64,000 nt of DNA, taken from Ferdinandcohnia sp036965045. GTDB taxonomy: Bacteria > Bacillota > Bacilli > Bacillales > Bacillaceae_L. Below the pieces are notes generated by a model. That model worked only from the letters and a program-made list of their open reading frames with translations, was not told where the DNA came from and did not search any database. The stretch is from NCBI RefSeq assembly GCF_036965045.1, contig NZ_JBALOV010000050.1, positions 1 to 64,000 on the forward strand, read 5' to 3'. Every line of letters starts with the position of its first letter. The stretch's first letter is position 1. Positions 1 through 7,775 of this stretch are shown in pieces. The translations under genes and the position numbers were made by a program.

Positions 1-210
1 CTTATTTCAGTGGGAAGAGTCAGAAAGGGCGGTTGATTCTAACATGCCATTGAGATTTTCAGAGGTTTGAATCCAAAAGCTGCCTTGATTTTGACATGTA
101 ACCAAGCTTTTTGGTCAATTCAGTCCAAATACATCCTGGACACTGACACTCACTTCATATTTTATAAGTTTGAAAGAATTCCCTTTGTTTTTGCACAAGT
201 ACTTTCCAAT
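1..210. other. No gene recognised (left edge)
   Basis: I see no convincing gene here. An open frame runs from the first base to a stop near base 36 and could be the tail of a gene outside the window, but it is too short to identify. Short open frames from about 67 have no ribosome binding site and no recognisable composition. Confidence 0.4.
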
Positions 211-260
211 TTTGACCTACGTCAAAGTTTCTCTTTCCGCCCACATTTATAATAAAGGTG
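211..260 (+). promoter_or_regulatory. Promoter with FNR-type palindrome centred at -41.5
   Basis: Bases 211-226 form the inverted repeat TTTGAC-CTAC-GTCAAA. A perfect -10 hexamer TATAAT lies at 248-253, which predicts transcription starting near 260. That puts the centre of the palindrome (218.5) at about -41.5, the classical class II activator position. The half-site TTGA(C) fits the ExxSR recognition helix of the regulator encoded at 418, so positive autoregulation is the simplest reading. The geometry is read directly from the sequence; the binding is inferred. Confidence 0.6.
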
Positions 261-272
261 AGCAAAAAGACC

Positions 273-374
273 ATGATTGCAATTGTGACAACTTTATTAA
301 TCATCGGTGTTGTAAAAGGTGGTTTTCCTTATATCTGGTATGTTTATCTTAGAGTTAATTGTTCTAAACGTTAA
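273..374 (+). CDS. Possible 33-residue membrane microprotein
   Basis: An ATG at 273 follows AGGTGAGC at a good distance and opens a 33-codon frame. It starts with a hydrophobic stretch (MIAIVTTLLIIGVV), continues with aromatic residues and ends in a basic NCSKR tail, which looks like a single membrane segment. It lies just downstream of the predicted FNR-controlled start and upstream of the Crp/Fnr gene, so it may be a leader peptide of that transcript. I do not recognise it. Reading frames this short often arise by chance. Confidence 0.3.
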   Translation: MIAIVTTLLIIGVVKGGFPYIWYVYLRVNCSKR

Positions 375-417
375 ACGATCAAAGGGCGAATGAACGATAA
401 ACAAAGGAGAGAAGATA

Positions 418-1125
418 ATGTCTTGTCATTCTTGTAATCACGATTTTCATATAAAGAATTCATGTATTTCCAGGGTTCCGATTTTTAACCATTTAACCGA
501 AACTGAAATGGTCGAAATTTCACAGGTTGCAGTAAGCAAACGCCTCAAGAAAGGTGAGCTTTTATTCCATGCTGATGAACTTGCTGAACAACTTTTTATT
601 GTCCATAAAGGCTTTGTAAAAATGTACCGAATAACTGAGAACGGAAAGGAACAAATTATCCGATTTGTTGAAGAAGGTGACTTTATCGGGGAACTATCTC
701 TTTTTTCAAAAACGATGACAACTAGCTTTGCGGAGGCAATGGAAGATACGGAGGTTTGTACCATTCAGCAGCAGGACATTCATCAATTGCTCCTTAGATA
801 TCCAACCATTTCACTAAAAATCCTAGAGGAATTCACGAGCCGCCTCCATGAAACGGAATCGCTTATTGAAAAATTAAACACACAGGATGTGGAAAAGCGT
901 GTCGCAAGCTACCTAGTAGAACTAATCGAAGATCAAAGTGGAGAATCAATGACGATTCACTTACCAATTCGAAAAGGAGATCTTGCATCCTATCTTGGAA
1001 CCTCTCAGGAAACACTCAGCCGCAGGCTCTCATCCTTTCAAAACCAAGGCCTCATTGAATTAAAAGGACAAAGGAAAATCATCATAAAACAACTAGAAGA
1101 GCTTAGAAATAAGGCAAACAACTAA
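418..1125 (+). CDS. Crp/Fnr family transcriptional regulator, FNR-like
   Basis: This 235-residue protein has an N-terminal cyclic-nucleotide-binding-like sensor domain (about residues 20-135), a long dimerisation helix (135-165) and a C-terminal winged helix. The HTH contains ETLSR (E198, S201, R202), the ExxSR pattern that reads TTGA half-sites in FNR-type regulators. Cysteines at 3, 6 and 16 plus C114 recall the four ligands of the oxygen-sensing [4Fe-4S] cluster of E. coli FNR, whereas B. subtilis Fnr has its cluster cysteines at the C-terminus. The start is fixed by AAAGGAGAG upstream. A matching palindrome precedes the gene. The family is clear; cluster binding is inferred from the cysteines. 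The flavodoxin gene follows after 16 bases. Confidence 0.9.
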   Translation: MSCHSCNHDFHIKNSCISRVPIFNHLTETEMVEISQVAVSKRLKKGELLFHADELAEQLFIVHKGFVKMYRITENGKEQIIRFVEEGDFIGELSLFSKTMTTSFAEAMEDTEVCTIQQQDIHQLLLRYPTISLKILEEFTSRLHETESLIEKLNTQDVEKRVASYLVELIEDQSGESMTIHLPIRKGDLASYLGTSQETLSRRLSSFQNQGLIELKGQRKIIIKQLEELRNKANN

Positions 1126-1141
1126 GGAAAAGGTGATTGCG

Positions 1142-1591
1142 TTGAACAATGCCATTCTCGTATATGCAAGTATGTCAAGGAATACTGAATTGATGGCAAC
1201 GTATATTGCAGAAGGTGTGGAGGAAAAAGGGGTTCAACTTGACGTGAAAGAATGCTTTGAAATAGATCCTAATGAACTCGTGAACTACCATGGAATTCTT
1301 ATAGGAAGCTATACATGGGGGGAAGGCGAACTCCCCGATGAATTACTAGACTTTTACGATGAAATGGACCATCTGGATTTTCATTTTAAAAAAAGTACGG
1401 TGTTTGGTTCGGGTAGCGCACTTTACTCAAATTTCGGAGGTGCCGTTGACTTACTAGTAGAGAAACTCAAAGAACGTGGTGCTGACATTATCGCGGATCC
1501 CTTAAAAGTTGAACTTACTCCAAACGACAAAAACGAGATAATTTGCAAAGAATTTGGCAGACAATTTGCTGAAAAACTAATTGCTTTGTAA
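1142..1591 (+). CDS. Flavodoxin
   Basis: A protein of about 149 residues with the flavodoxin fold: an N-terminal beta strand, then the FMN phosphate-binding loop YASMSRNTELMA, then GSYTWGEGELPDE, a typical FMN-ring loop, and FGSGSALYSNFGGAV. The usual T-G-N-T loop has R in place of G. It should be a small FMN electron carrier. TTG at 1142 is preferred because AAAGGTG sits six bases before it; the in-frame GTG at 1133 lies inside that ribosome binding site. It is close behind the Crp/Fnr gene and probably in its operon, which suits a redox-controlled electron carrier. Confidence 0.88.
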   Translation: MNNAILVYASMSRNTELMATYIAEGVEEKGVQLDVKECFEIDPNELVNYHGILIGSYTWGEGELPDELLDFYDEMDHLDFHFKKSTVFGSGSALYSNFGGAVDLLVEKLKERGADIIADPLKVELTPNDKNEIICKEFGRQFAEKLIAL

Positions 1592-1607
1592 AAATTTCAC
1601 ACAATTG

Positions 1608-1634
1608 GCCTTCCGGAATAACCGAAAGGCTTTT
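1608..1634 (+). terminator. Intrinsic terminator after the flavodoxin gene
   Basis: GCCTTCCGG (1608-1616) pairs with CCGAAAGGC (1622-1630) with one mismatch and is followed by TTTT. Confidence 0.6.
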
Positions 1635-1693
1635 GATATGTCTATATATTAAAACCGAACATCTACCATATTCACCCAGACTGAAAAAGTTGA

Positions 1694-2590
1694 CTATCCC
1701 TTATTTCTTTTAGGAGTGATTTTTCGAGGCGTATAATTGATATCCTCTGAAGAGTAAATAGTCACAATAAGCGATCCGCCGTAAACCTTTGCCCGAATTA
1801 ATATCGGCTGATTATATGTATTTTTAAAGAGAAAATCAGGTCCATACCAGCTTACTGTTGCATCACGTCCCGGAGGAACATAACCGACACGTTTACTATG
1901 GGAATAGCGCTTCACGATCTCAACCCCGGCAAGGTCAACGGCATTAAATAGGGTAGAGGAGGTTTGACAAATCCCACCCCCGATTCCTTCGATCAGTTCA
2001 CCTCTAATGATTTCAGGTGCCGGCTGATAACCCCTGGCAGCAGTTCGTTTTCCAACGACCTTATTAAATGAAAAGGTTTCATTTTGAAAAAGGACATAAC
2101 TATCAATCGCTGCGGCTGAAAGAGCAATATTTGTAGAACGTTCTTTATTGGATGAGTTAAAATGGGTCACATACTGCCCAATTTTTTTAACACGAATGGT
2201 TGATAAAAGTTCACTATCTACCCTTGGATAGGTTCTCTCAATGGGTACCTCAAGGAAATCCCCTTTTCCAAAAAAGTTAGAGTAAAATAACTTTGTGAAT
2301 TTATCCTTATCTAATTTTACACCGACTTGTTCCTTAATGATTTCACCCGTTTTGCCAATCTTTGCATCCTTTGATTCCTCATATACTTGTTCATCTAAAT
2401 AGGAAAGAAAGTCTGTATATTTTTTCGTATCCAATATAGGAACACCAACCAAGGGAAGTGAATATTCAGCCCGATTCACCGTGGCAATTGGATTTCCTTT
2501 ATAGGTGATATATAGATTATCCTGAGGATGGAATTGCTGTACAGAAAAGAAAAGCATCATTGCCCATAATAATTTCAGTGTCCCCACCAC
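1694..2590 (-). CDS. VanW family protein (YoaR-like)
   Basis: A predicted exported protein of up to 298 residues. A hydrophobic N-terminal segment (LLWAMMLFFSV) looks like a signal peptide or anchor. The C-terminal half carries the VanW signature: a FSFNKVVGKRTAARGY region, IGGGICQTSSTLFNAV, and the stretch from RYSHSKRVGYVPPG to TVSWYGPDF. The middle resembles the peptidoglycan-binding region of YoaR-like proteins. There is no obvious C-terminal G5 domain. VanW proteins are envelope-associated with unclear biochemical function. GTG is the longest start; the true start may be an ATG about ten codons later, since the ribosome binding site is ambiguous. The gene is convergent with the flavodoxin gene. 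Confidence 0.85.
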   Translation of the reverse strand: MVGTLKLLWAMMLFFSVQQFHPQDNLYITYKGNPIATVNRAEYSLPLVGVPILDTKKYTDFLSYLDEQVYEESKDAKIGKTGEIIKEQVGVKLDKDKFTKLFYSNFFGKGDFLEVPIERTYPRVDSELLSTIRVKKIGQYVTHFNSSNKERSTNIALSAAAIDSYVLFQNETFSFNKVVGKRTAARGYQPAPEIIRGELIEGIGGGICQTSSTLFNAVDLAGVEIVKRYSHSKRVGYVPPGRDATVSWYGPDFLFKNTYNQPILIRAKVYGGSLIVTIYSSEDINYTPRKITPKRNKG

Positions 2591-2705
2591 CCTAACGAAA
2601 CATCGTTTTTTATAGTATGGATGAATAGCTGAAATTCCATTAATGATGGTGGGAAATTTTTAACTTTAATATTGTAACAAAATGTTCAAAAACGAAAAAA
2701 ACACC

Positions 2706-2721
2706 TGTGATATGCATCACA
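2706..2721. promoter_or_regulatory. Fnr-like box TGTGA-N6-TCACA upstream of qoxA
   Basis: TGTGA (2706-2710) and TCACA (2717-2721) form a perfect inverted repeat with a six-base spacer, matching the B. subtilis Fnr / E. coli CRP-type consensus. It lies about 260 bases before qoxA and 115 bases beyond the divergent vanW-like start, so its target is uncertain. Confidence 0.5.
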
Positions 2722-2895
2722 TCAAGGTTTGAGGCATTTATGTTAATGAGATTTTCTTTTGACAAAAACTTCCTTCCGTTTTCTGTAACAACTTTTTTAG
2801 GTTCTTGATGTTATCATCATTTACACAGTGATAAAATTTTCAAAGAAAAGATTGAGAATATAATTAGCTACATATTACAAGTAGCTAAAAAATTT

Positions 2896-2924
2896 TTGAC
2901 AACTTTGTGAAGTTGTACACAAAT
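2896..2924 (+). promoter_or_regulatory. Candidate qox promoter overlapped by a Rex-like box
   Basis: A consensus -35 TTGACA is at 2896-2901, followed 17 bases later by a weak -10 (ACAAAT). TTGTGAAGTTGTACACAA at 2905-2922 fills the spacer. It matches the Rex consensus TTGTGAA-N4-TTCACAA except for one base. A repressor bound there would block the polymerase. The match is seen; Rex control is inferred from its known role in redox-dependent respiratory control in Firmicutes. Confidence 0.45.
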
Positions 2925-2981
2925 CCAGTACGACGTACATAGTTGTGAAATAAGAGCATCTATTCGGAAAGGAGTACTTTT

Positions 2982-3875
2982 ATGAAAATCAAATGGTTTT
3001 TCTTTTCAATGGTTATTACTATTGCCACAGTGCTAACGGGATGTGAACCAGTAATGGTTTTAGACCCAAAAGGTCCTCAAGCTGCAAGGCAAGCCCATGA
3101 TATCCTACTCTCAATTGGAATCATGGCAGTAGTAGTTATTGTCGTTTTTGTATTGTTAATATATATGCTTGTTAAATATCGGGCTTCAAAAATGCCAGAG
3201 GATTACGAGCCACCACATATTGAGGGGAACCCTTGGGTAGAAGCCATTTGTATCGGGATTCCAATTTTAATTGTAGGTTATCTTTCAGTCGTATCGGTTC
3301 AGAGTAACTACATCGTAGAGTCTGCGCCACAAGGTTACGAAGATCAAGAGCCATTGGTGATCTATGCGTCGTCCTCCGATTGGAAATGGCATTTTAGCTA
3401 TCCGGAAGAGGATATTGAAACAGTCAATTACTTATACATTCCAACAGACCGACCACTTGAATTTAGACTTTATTCATACGGACCAATCACAAGCTTTTGG
3501 ATTCCTCAGCTTGGCGGGCAAAAATACGCCATGGCCGATATGATTACAACATTGCATCTTGCGGCTGATGAGCAGGGCGAATTAATGGGTCGAAATGCGA
3601 ACTTCAGTGGGAAAGGATTTGCAGAGAACACATTTAGCGTAAATGCTGTATCTCCAAAGGATTTTGAGGAATGGGTAGATGAGGTTAAAGAAACTGCCAA
3701 ACCTCTAACAGAAGAGAAATTTGATGAGTTGCTAGAACCAGGGCATCTTGGACAAATGACATTTACCGGAACTCACTTAGAGTTTGCACCACCACCAGAG
3801 CATGATCACGGATCAGGTGATACTGAAGAGGGTCACGAAGCTCACGAAGCTAATTCGGAGCACGATGAGCATTAA
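2982..3875 (+). CDS. qoxA: Cytochrome aa3 quinol oxidase subunit II
   Basis: A 297-residue lipoprotein subunit of the terminal menaquinol oxidase. It has a signal peptide with lipobox LTGC (Cys about 21), two membrane helices (about 40-65 and 85-107) and an extracellular cupredoxin domain (about 120-235). The CuA-binding cysteines of cytochrome c oxidases are absent, as expected of a quinol oxidase. The C-terminal tail is rich in His, Glu and Asp (HDHGSGDTEEGHEAHE), which could bind metal. AAAGGAG precedes the ATG. It is the first gene of qoxABCD, but 280 bases separate it from qoxB, far more than usual. Confidence 0.95.
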   Translation: MKIKWFFFSMVITIATVLTGCEPVMVLDPKGPQAARQAHDILLSIGIMAVVVIVVFVLLIYMLVKYRASKMPEDYEPPHIEGNPWVEAICIGIPILIVGYLSVVSVQSNYIVESAPQGYEDQEPLVIYASSSDWKWHFSYPEEDIETVNYLYIPTDRPLEFRLYSYGPITSFWIPQLGGQKYAMADMITTLHLAADEQGELMGRNANFSGKGFAENTFSVNAVSPKDFEEWVDEVKETAKPLTEEKFDELLEPGHLGQMTFTGTHLEFAPPPEHDHGSGDTEEGHEAHEANSEHDEH

Positions 3876-3890
3876 TTTATAGGAATTTTG

Positions 3891-4097
3891 CTATTCATGG
3901 ACAAAAGTTTCGTGAGAAGTCATTGAATTGTTTTTGGAACCGCGTCTCGAGGACAAGACATACAGTGTGATACCGGAAAATGTCTTTGACAGAGCTATTC
4001 ACGGACAAAACACAAGGTTGAAAGTAAATAATGTCCCTGATACGATGTCTCGAAAACAAAAACGAACGATTCATTAAAAAAATGTCTTTGAATAATT
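3891..4097. repeat. Diverged tandem duplication between qoxA and qoxB
   Basis: Two units of about 103 bases lie head to tail. CTATTCATGGACAAAA at 3891 recurs as CTATTCACGGACAAAA at 3995; GTCTCGAGGACAA at 3944 recurs as GTCTCGAAAACAA at 4047; AATGTCTTTGA at 3979 recurs at 4081. The order and spacing are kept. In the first unit AAGACAT and ATGTCTT form a stem. No reading frame spans the copies. Confidence 0.7.
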
Positions 4098-4155
4098 CAA
4101 ACAAATAAATCTTGAACGCCGAATTTTGACTTCATTTGAAAGGAGTAACAAACGG

Positions 4156-6105
4156 ATGGAATTCTTCGAACGTTTTGCCATACCACATCCTAGTCCAGCC
4201 ATCTATGCAGCGATGGTTGCAATAGGACTTACCGTAATCGGAATCGTCGCTGGTTTAACCTATTTTAAAAAATGGGGTTATCTATGGCGCGAATGGTTAA
4301 CAACCGTTGACCATAAACGAATTGGTATCATGTATTTAATATCCGCTTTAATCATGTTGTTCCGTGGTGGAGTGGATGCAGTTATGTTGCGTGCTCAGCT
4401 TGCCACACCTGAAGCTAAGCTGTTAGACGCGCAGCATTATAACGAAATTTTTACAACACATGGTGTAATCATGATCATGTTCATGGCAATGCCATTTATC
4501 ATGGGTTTTATGAACTATGTTGTACCTTTGCAAGTTGGAGCGCGTGACGTCGCATTTCCACGTCTAAATGCGATTAGCTTCTGGCTTTTCTTTATGGGGG
4601 CAATGCTATTTAATATCTCCTTTGTAATCGGGGGATCACCTGACGCAGGTTGGACATCATATTTCCCACTTGCAGGCAATGAGTTCAGTAAATCAGTTGG
4701 AACGAACTATTATATGATCTCGTTACAGATTTCTGGATTGGGAACATTAATGACAGGTATCAACATGATTACGACGATTCTAAAAATGAGAGCACCTGGT
4801 ATGACATTGATGAAAATGCCAATGTTCACATGGTCTACTTTAATTGCTAACCTCATTATTGTAACAGTGTTCCCAATTTTAACCGTTTTGTTAGCAATGG
4901 GAACAATGGATCGTCTATTTGGAACACATTTCTTTGCAAGCACAAACGGTGGAATGGATATGCTTTGGGCGAACCTATTCTGGGTTTGGGGGCATCCAGA
5001 AGTATATATCTTAATCCTACCTGCATTCGGTATCTATAGTGAGATCATTTCAACCTTCTCAGGAAGAAACCTATATGGTTACAAATCAATGGTTGGATCA
5101 ATGGTCATCATCTCAGTACTTTCATGTCTAGTTTGGGCGCACCATTTCTTTACAATGGGGCAAGGGGCTGCATCAAACAGCTTCTTCTCAATCTCAACTA
5201 TGTTGATTGCTATTCCGACTGGTGTGAAAATCTTTAACTGGTTATTCACAATGTGGAAAGGTAAAATCCGTATTACAGTACCAATGCTTTACTCAATTGG
5301 ATTTATTCCGTTGTTTACAATTGGTGGGGTAACAGGGGTAATGCTTGCGATGTCAGCTGCAGACTACCAGTACCACAACACAATGTTCTTAGTGGCACAC
5401 TTCCATAACACGATTATTCCAGGTGTTGTGTTTGCGATGCTCGCAGCACTCACATATTACTGGCCAAAAATGTTCGGATTTATGCTAAATGAACGTATTG
5501 GAAAATGGACGTTCTGGGCACTTTCAATCGGATTTGTCCTTGCATTCTTCCCAATGTACATTTCAGGATTAGACGGTCAGGCTCGTCGTATGTACACGTA
5601 CTCTGAAAGCACTGGTTTTGGTCCATTGAACATGATTTCGTTCATCGGTGCGGGAATTATGGCAATTGGATTTGCTCTGATTGTGTATAACATCTACCAT
5701 AGTATCCGCTACGCATCAAGAGATATCGGAAGCGATCCATGGGATGCACGTACATTAGAGTGGGCAACACATACACCAGTTCCTGAGTATAATTTTGCGT
5801 TAACTCCAAATGTGAACTCAAGTCAACCATTCTGGGATGACAAAAAGAAAAAGCATAAGCTATTCCCAGGTAAGATTGAAAAAATTCACATGCCAAACAA
5901 AAGTGGGCTTCCATTTATCATGAGTAGTATTTTCTTTGTATGGGGCTTCTCATTCGTATTTGCAATGTGGCCACTGTTGATTATTTCAACAATTGCTATC
6001 TTTGTATGTATGGCATACCGTTCATTTGAAAAGGATCATGGACATTATATTCCAGTTGAAAAAGTAATAGAAACAGAAGAAAAACTTGGAGGTGCTAAAC
6101 TATGA
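4156..6105 (+). CDS. qoxB: Cytochrome aa3 quinol oxidase subunit I
   Basis: A 649-residue polytopic membrane protein, the catalytic subunit carrying the low-spin haem and the haem-CuB centre, reducing oxygen and pumping protons. The histidine ligands are visible: an early THGVIM helix, WGHPEVYILILPAFG (the CuB His and the Tyr that cross-links to it), HHFF in the next helix, and HFHNTIIPG holding the haem ligands. The ATG at 4156 is chosen because AAAGGAG lies ten bases upstream; an in-frame start at 4126 has no ribosome binding site. The stop codon overlaps the qoxC start, so the two are translationally coupled. Confidence 0.96.
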   Translation: MEFFERFAIPHPSPAIYAAMVAIGLTVIGIVAGLTYFKKWGYLWREWLTTVDHKRIGIMYLISALIMLFRGGVDAVMLRAQLATPEAKLLDAQHYNEIFTTHGVIMIMFMAMPFIMGFMNYVVPLQVGARDVAFPRLNAISFWLFFMGAMLFNISFVIGGSPDAGWTSYFPLAGNEFSKSVGTNYYMISLQISGLGTLMTGINMITTILKMRAPGMTLMKMPMFTWSTLIANLIIVTVFPILTVLLAMGTMDRLFGTHFFASTNGGMDMLWANLFWVWGHPEVYILILPAFGIYSEIISTFSGRNLYGYKSMVGSMVIISVLSCLVWAHHFFTMGQGAASNSFFSISTMLIAIPTGVKIFNWLFTMWKGKIRITVPMLYSIGFIPLFTIGGVTGVMLAMSAADYQYHNTMFLVAHFHNTIIPGVVFAMLAALTYYWPKMFGFMLNERIGKWTFWALSIGFVLAFFPMYISGLDGQARRMYTYSESTGFGPLNMISFIGAGIMAIGFALIVYNIYHSIRYASRDIGSDPWDARTLEWATHTPVPEYNFALTPNVNSSQPFWDDKKKKHKLFPGKIEKIHMPNKSGLPFIMSSIFFVWGFSFVFAMWPLLIISTIAIFVCMAYRSFEKDHGHYIPVEKVIETEEKLGGAKL

Positions 6106-6698
6106 AGCTAGGACACTCGCAACCTCTTGAATATAGTACGCACCAAAACGAGTTAAATATATTTGGTTTCTGGGTTTTCCTAGGTGCAGAAATCATGCTT
6201 TTCGCAACCTTGTTTACATCGTATTTTACACTAGAGAACCGTATTGGAAGCGGTCCGTCAGGTGCAGAAATTTTTGAAATTACACCTGTGTTAATTGAAA
6301 CATTTTTACTTTTAACTAGTAGTTTTACAATTGGTCTTGCCGTTCATGCGATGCGCATCGGCAGACAAAAGGCAATGATCGGCTTCTTCGTGGTGACATT
6401 GCTTCTAGGTCTAACCTTCCTAGGTGTCGAAATCTATGAGTTTGTTCACTATGTTCATGTTGGCGCAGGTCTACAAACAAGTGCATTCACAGCGATGTTG
6501 CTAACAACTTTAGGAACACACGGAATCCACGTGACATTTGGATTGTTCTGGGGAACTATGATTATCCTCCAAATTAGAAAAAGAGGCTTAAATGCAGAAA
6601 CGGCTGGTAAATCATTCATCTTTTCATTGTATTGGCACTTCCTAGATGTCGTCTGGATTTTCATCTTCAGCTTCATCTATTTGAAAGGAATGATGTAA
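6102..6698 (+). CDS. qoxC: Cytochrome aa3 quinol oxidase subunit III
   Basis: A 198-residue protein with five predicted membrane helices, typical of haem-copper oxidase subunit III in quinol oxidases. Family features include GFWVFLGAEIMLFATLF near the N-terminus, the acidic helix FLGVEIYEFVHYV, and SLYWHFLDVVWIFIF near the C-terminus. It overlaps qoxB by four bases (ATGA) and is followed by qoxD after one base, so all three are co-translated. Subunit III stabilises the catalytic subunit. Confidence 0.95.
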   Translation: MKLGHSQPLEYSTHQNELNIFGFWVFLGAEIMLFATLFTSYFTLENRIGSGPSGAEIFEITPVLIETFLLLTSSFTIGLAVHAMRIGRQKAMIGFFVVTLLLGLTFLGVEIYEFVHYVHVGAGLQTSAFTAMLLTTLGTHGIHVTFGLFWGTMIILQIRKRGLNAETAGKSFIFSLYWHFLDVVWIFIFSFIYLKGMM

Positions 6699-6699
6699 T

Positions 6700-6984
6700 A
6701 TGAGAGAACTTTTTCCAGCTAAACAAATAAGTGGCTTTGTATTTTCATTGCTTCTTACAGTTATTGCGCTTTCCGTGTACTTCCTTGATCTTTCCTTTAC
6801 AGTTGGTATAACAATTCTTATTGTTACAGCATTTGTGCAGGCATTGGTGCAGCTGATTGTATTCATGCACGCTGGCGAAACAAAGGATCGATGGGCAATT
6901 TACGCAAATGTATACTTCATGATTTTTATAGGATTAATTACAATCTTTGGTACACTATTCCTGCTTGTTTGGGATATGTCCTAA
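6700..6984 (+). CDS. qoxD: Cytochrome aa3 quinol oxidase subunit IV
   Basis: A 94-residue protein with three predicted membrane helices. It has the family traits of bacterial oxidase subunit IV: a basic-aromatic N-terminus, a central VQALVQLIVFMHAGE helix and a hydrophobic C-terminal helix ending before WDMS. It closes the qox operon directly after qoxC and before a strong terminator. Subunit IV supports assembly of the CuB site. Confidence 0.93.
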   Translation: MRELFPAKQISGFVFSLLLTVIALSVYFLDLSFTVGITILIVTAFVQALVQLIVFMHAGETKDRWAIYANVYFMIFIGLITIFGTLFLLVWDMS

Positions 6985-6991
6985 GGTGGGT

Positions 6992-7027
6992 AAAGGGGTG
7001 TCTCTTGTTGAGACACTCCTTTATTTT
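6992..7027 (+). terminator. Terminator of the qox operon
   Basis: AAAGGGGTGTCTC (6992-7004) pairs with GAGACACTCCTTT (7010-7022) and leads into a T-rich run. Confidence 0.85.
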
Positions 7028-7078
7028 TCACAAGAATATATGTTGCGTGTATATGCGTATCTTTTTTGTGAGGAAAAA

Positions 7079-7107
7079 TAAAAAGCTTAGCCGATTGATG
7101 GCTAAGC
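7079..7107 (-). terminator. Terminator of the small membrane protein gene
   Basis: On the minus strand GCTTAGCC and GGCTAAGC form a perfect eight-base-pair stem followed by TTTTTATTTTT, just past the stop codon of the 72-residue membrane protein. Confidence 0.8.
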
Positions 7108-7129
7108 CTATAAGTAAACGAATGTTTAT

Positions 7130-7348
7130 TTATTCTTTTGAACCCTGTGCCTTAAGTAACATTTCTTCAGATGCAATTAAAAACAGCCCCATTAAAAAGA
7201 CAAAAATGGCCCCCATCACTGTTCCGATTCCAATCGGTGTTAACACACTGGAACCGCTCCCAAAGAATCCTAGACAAAAAATAATGATACCGGCAATAAG
7301 CACTGTTCCCCCAAAATACTTAACAGCCTCAAGCATAGTAAATTTCAT
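7130..7348 (-). CDS. Small two-helix membrane protein, unrecognised
   Basis: A 72-residue protein with two predicted membrane helices (about 12-30 and 38-60) joined by a Gly-rich turn (FFGSGSSVLTPIGIG) and a short charged C-terminus. The start has a good ribosome binding site (GGAGGATGAGG). The gene is convergent with the qox operon and has its own terminator. I do not recognise the family; the composition and signals support a real gene. Confidence 0.65.
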   Translation of the reverse strand: MKFTMLEAVKYFGGTVLIAGIIIFCLGFFGSGSSVLTPIGIGTVMGAIFVFLMGLFLIASEEMLLKAQGSKE

Positions 7349-7775
7349 TTTTCCTCATCCTCCTACTATAAATTATTCACCTTGTTCACAAAATTGTCAA
7401 ATATTTTTCACTAAATGTTCGAAATTTAATAATAGGATGTGGAAATTAGGGGCTTAAGCGCTGTTTTTAAACGTTTGAAGCAGGGCTAATAAAGCGTTGT
7501 AACGGAAAAGTGTGTCTTGCGTTACATGGTAGAGGTTGTTTTCTATAAGCATGTACTACAAAAGTGGCCTTGTGTGACATGCTGGATCCGTATGCCCCCA
7601 AGCATGTACCGCAACAATGATCTTGCGCTAAACGCTCAACCAAACCACCCTTCCGATAACGACTCAAAAGTATTTTGGCTTCCGAAAAAGGGAAATAAAA
7701 ACCGAAGTCACCAATAGAGCATTTAACAATCCAATGTGTTACCATAGGGAAAACTAACCTAAATGAGGTGTAAAA
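7349..7775. other. Intergenic region, no gene recognised
   Basis: Short open frames occur on both strands (up to about 92 codons) but have no ribosome binding site and an odd composition rich in Cys and His, so I do not annotate them. The first ~80 bases probably hold the promoter of the minus-strand membrane protein gene. Confidence 0.4.

Noticed and set aside
418..764. 105-codon minus-strand frame within the Crp/Fnr gene
   Set aside because: Antisense shadow of a clear regulator gene.
6891..7457. 188-codon plus-strand frame across the end of qoxD
   Set aside because: It overlaps qoxD, a strong terminator and the minus-strand membrane gene. Not coding.
7467..7745. 92-codon minus-strand frame and an overlapping plus-strand frame
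   Set aside because: No ribosome binding site, odd Cys/His-rich composition, and the two frames overlap each other. More likely non-coding.
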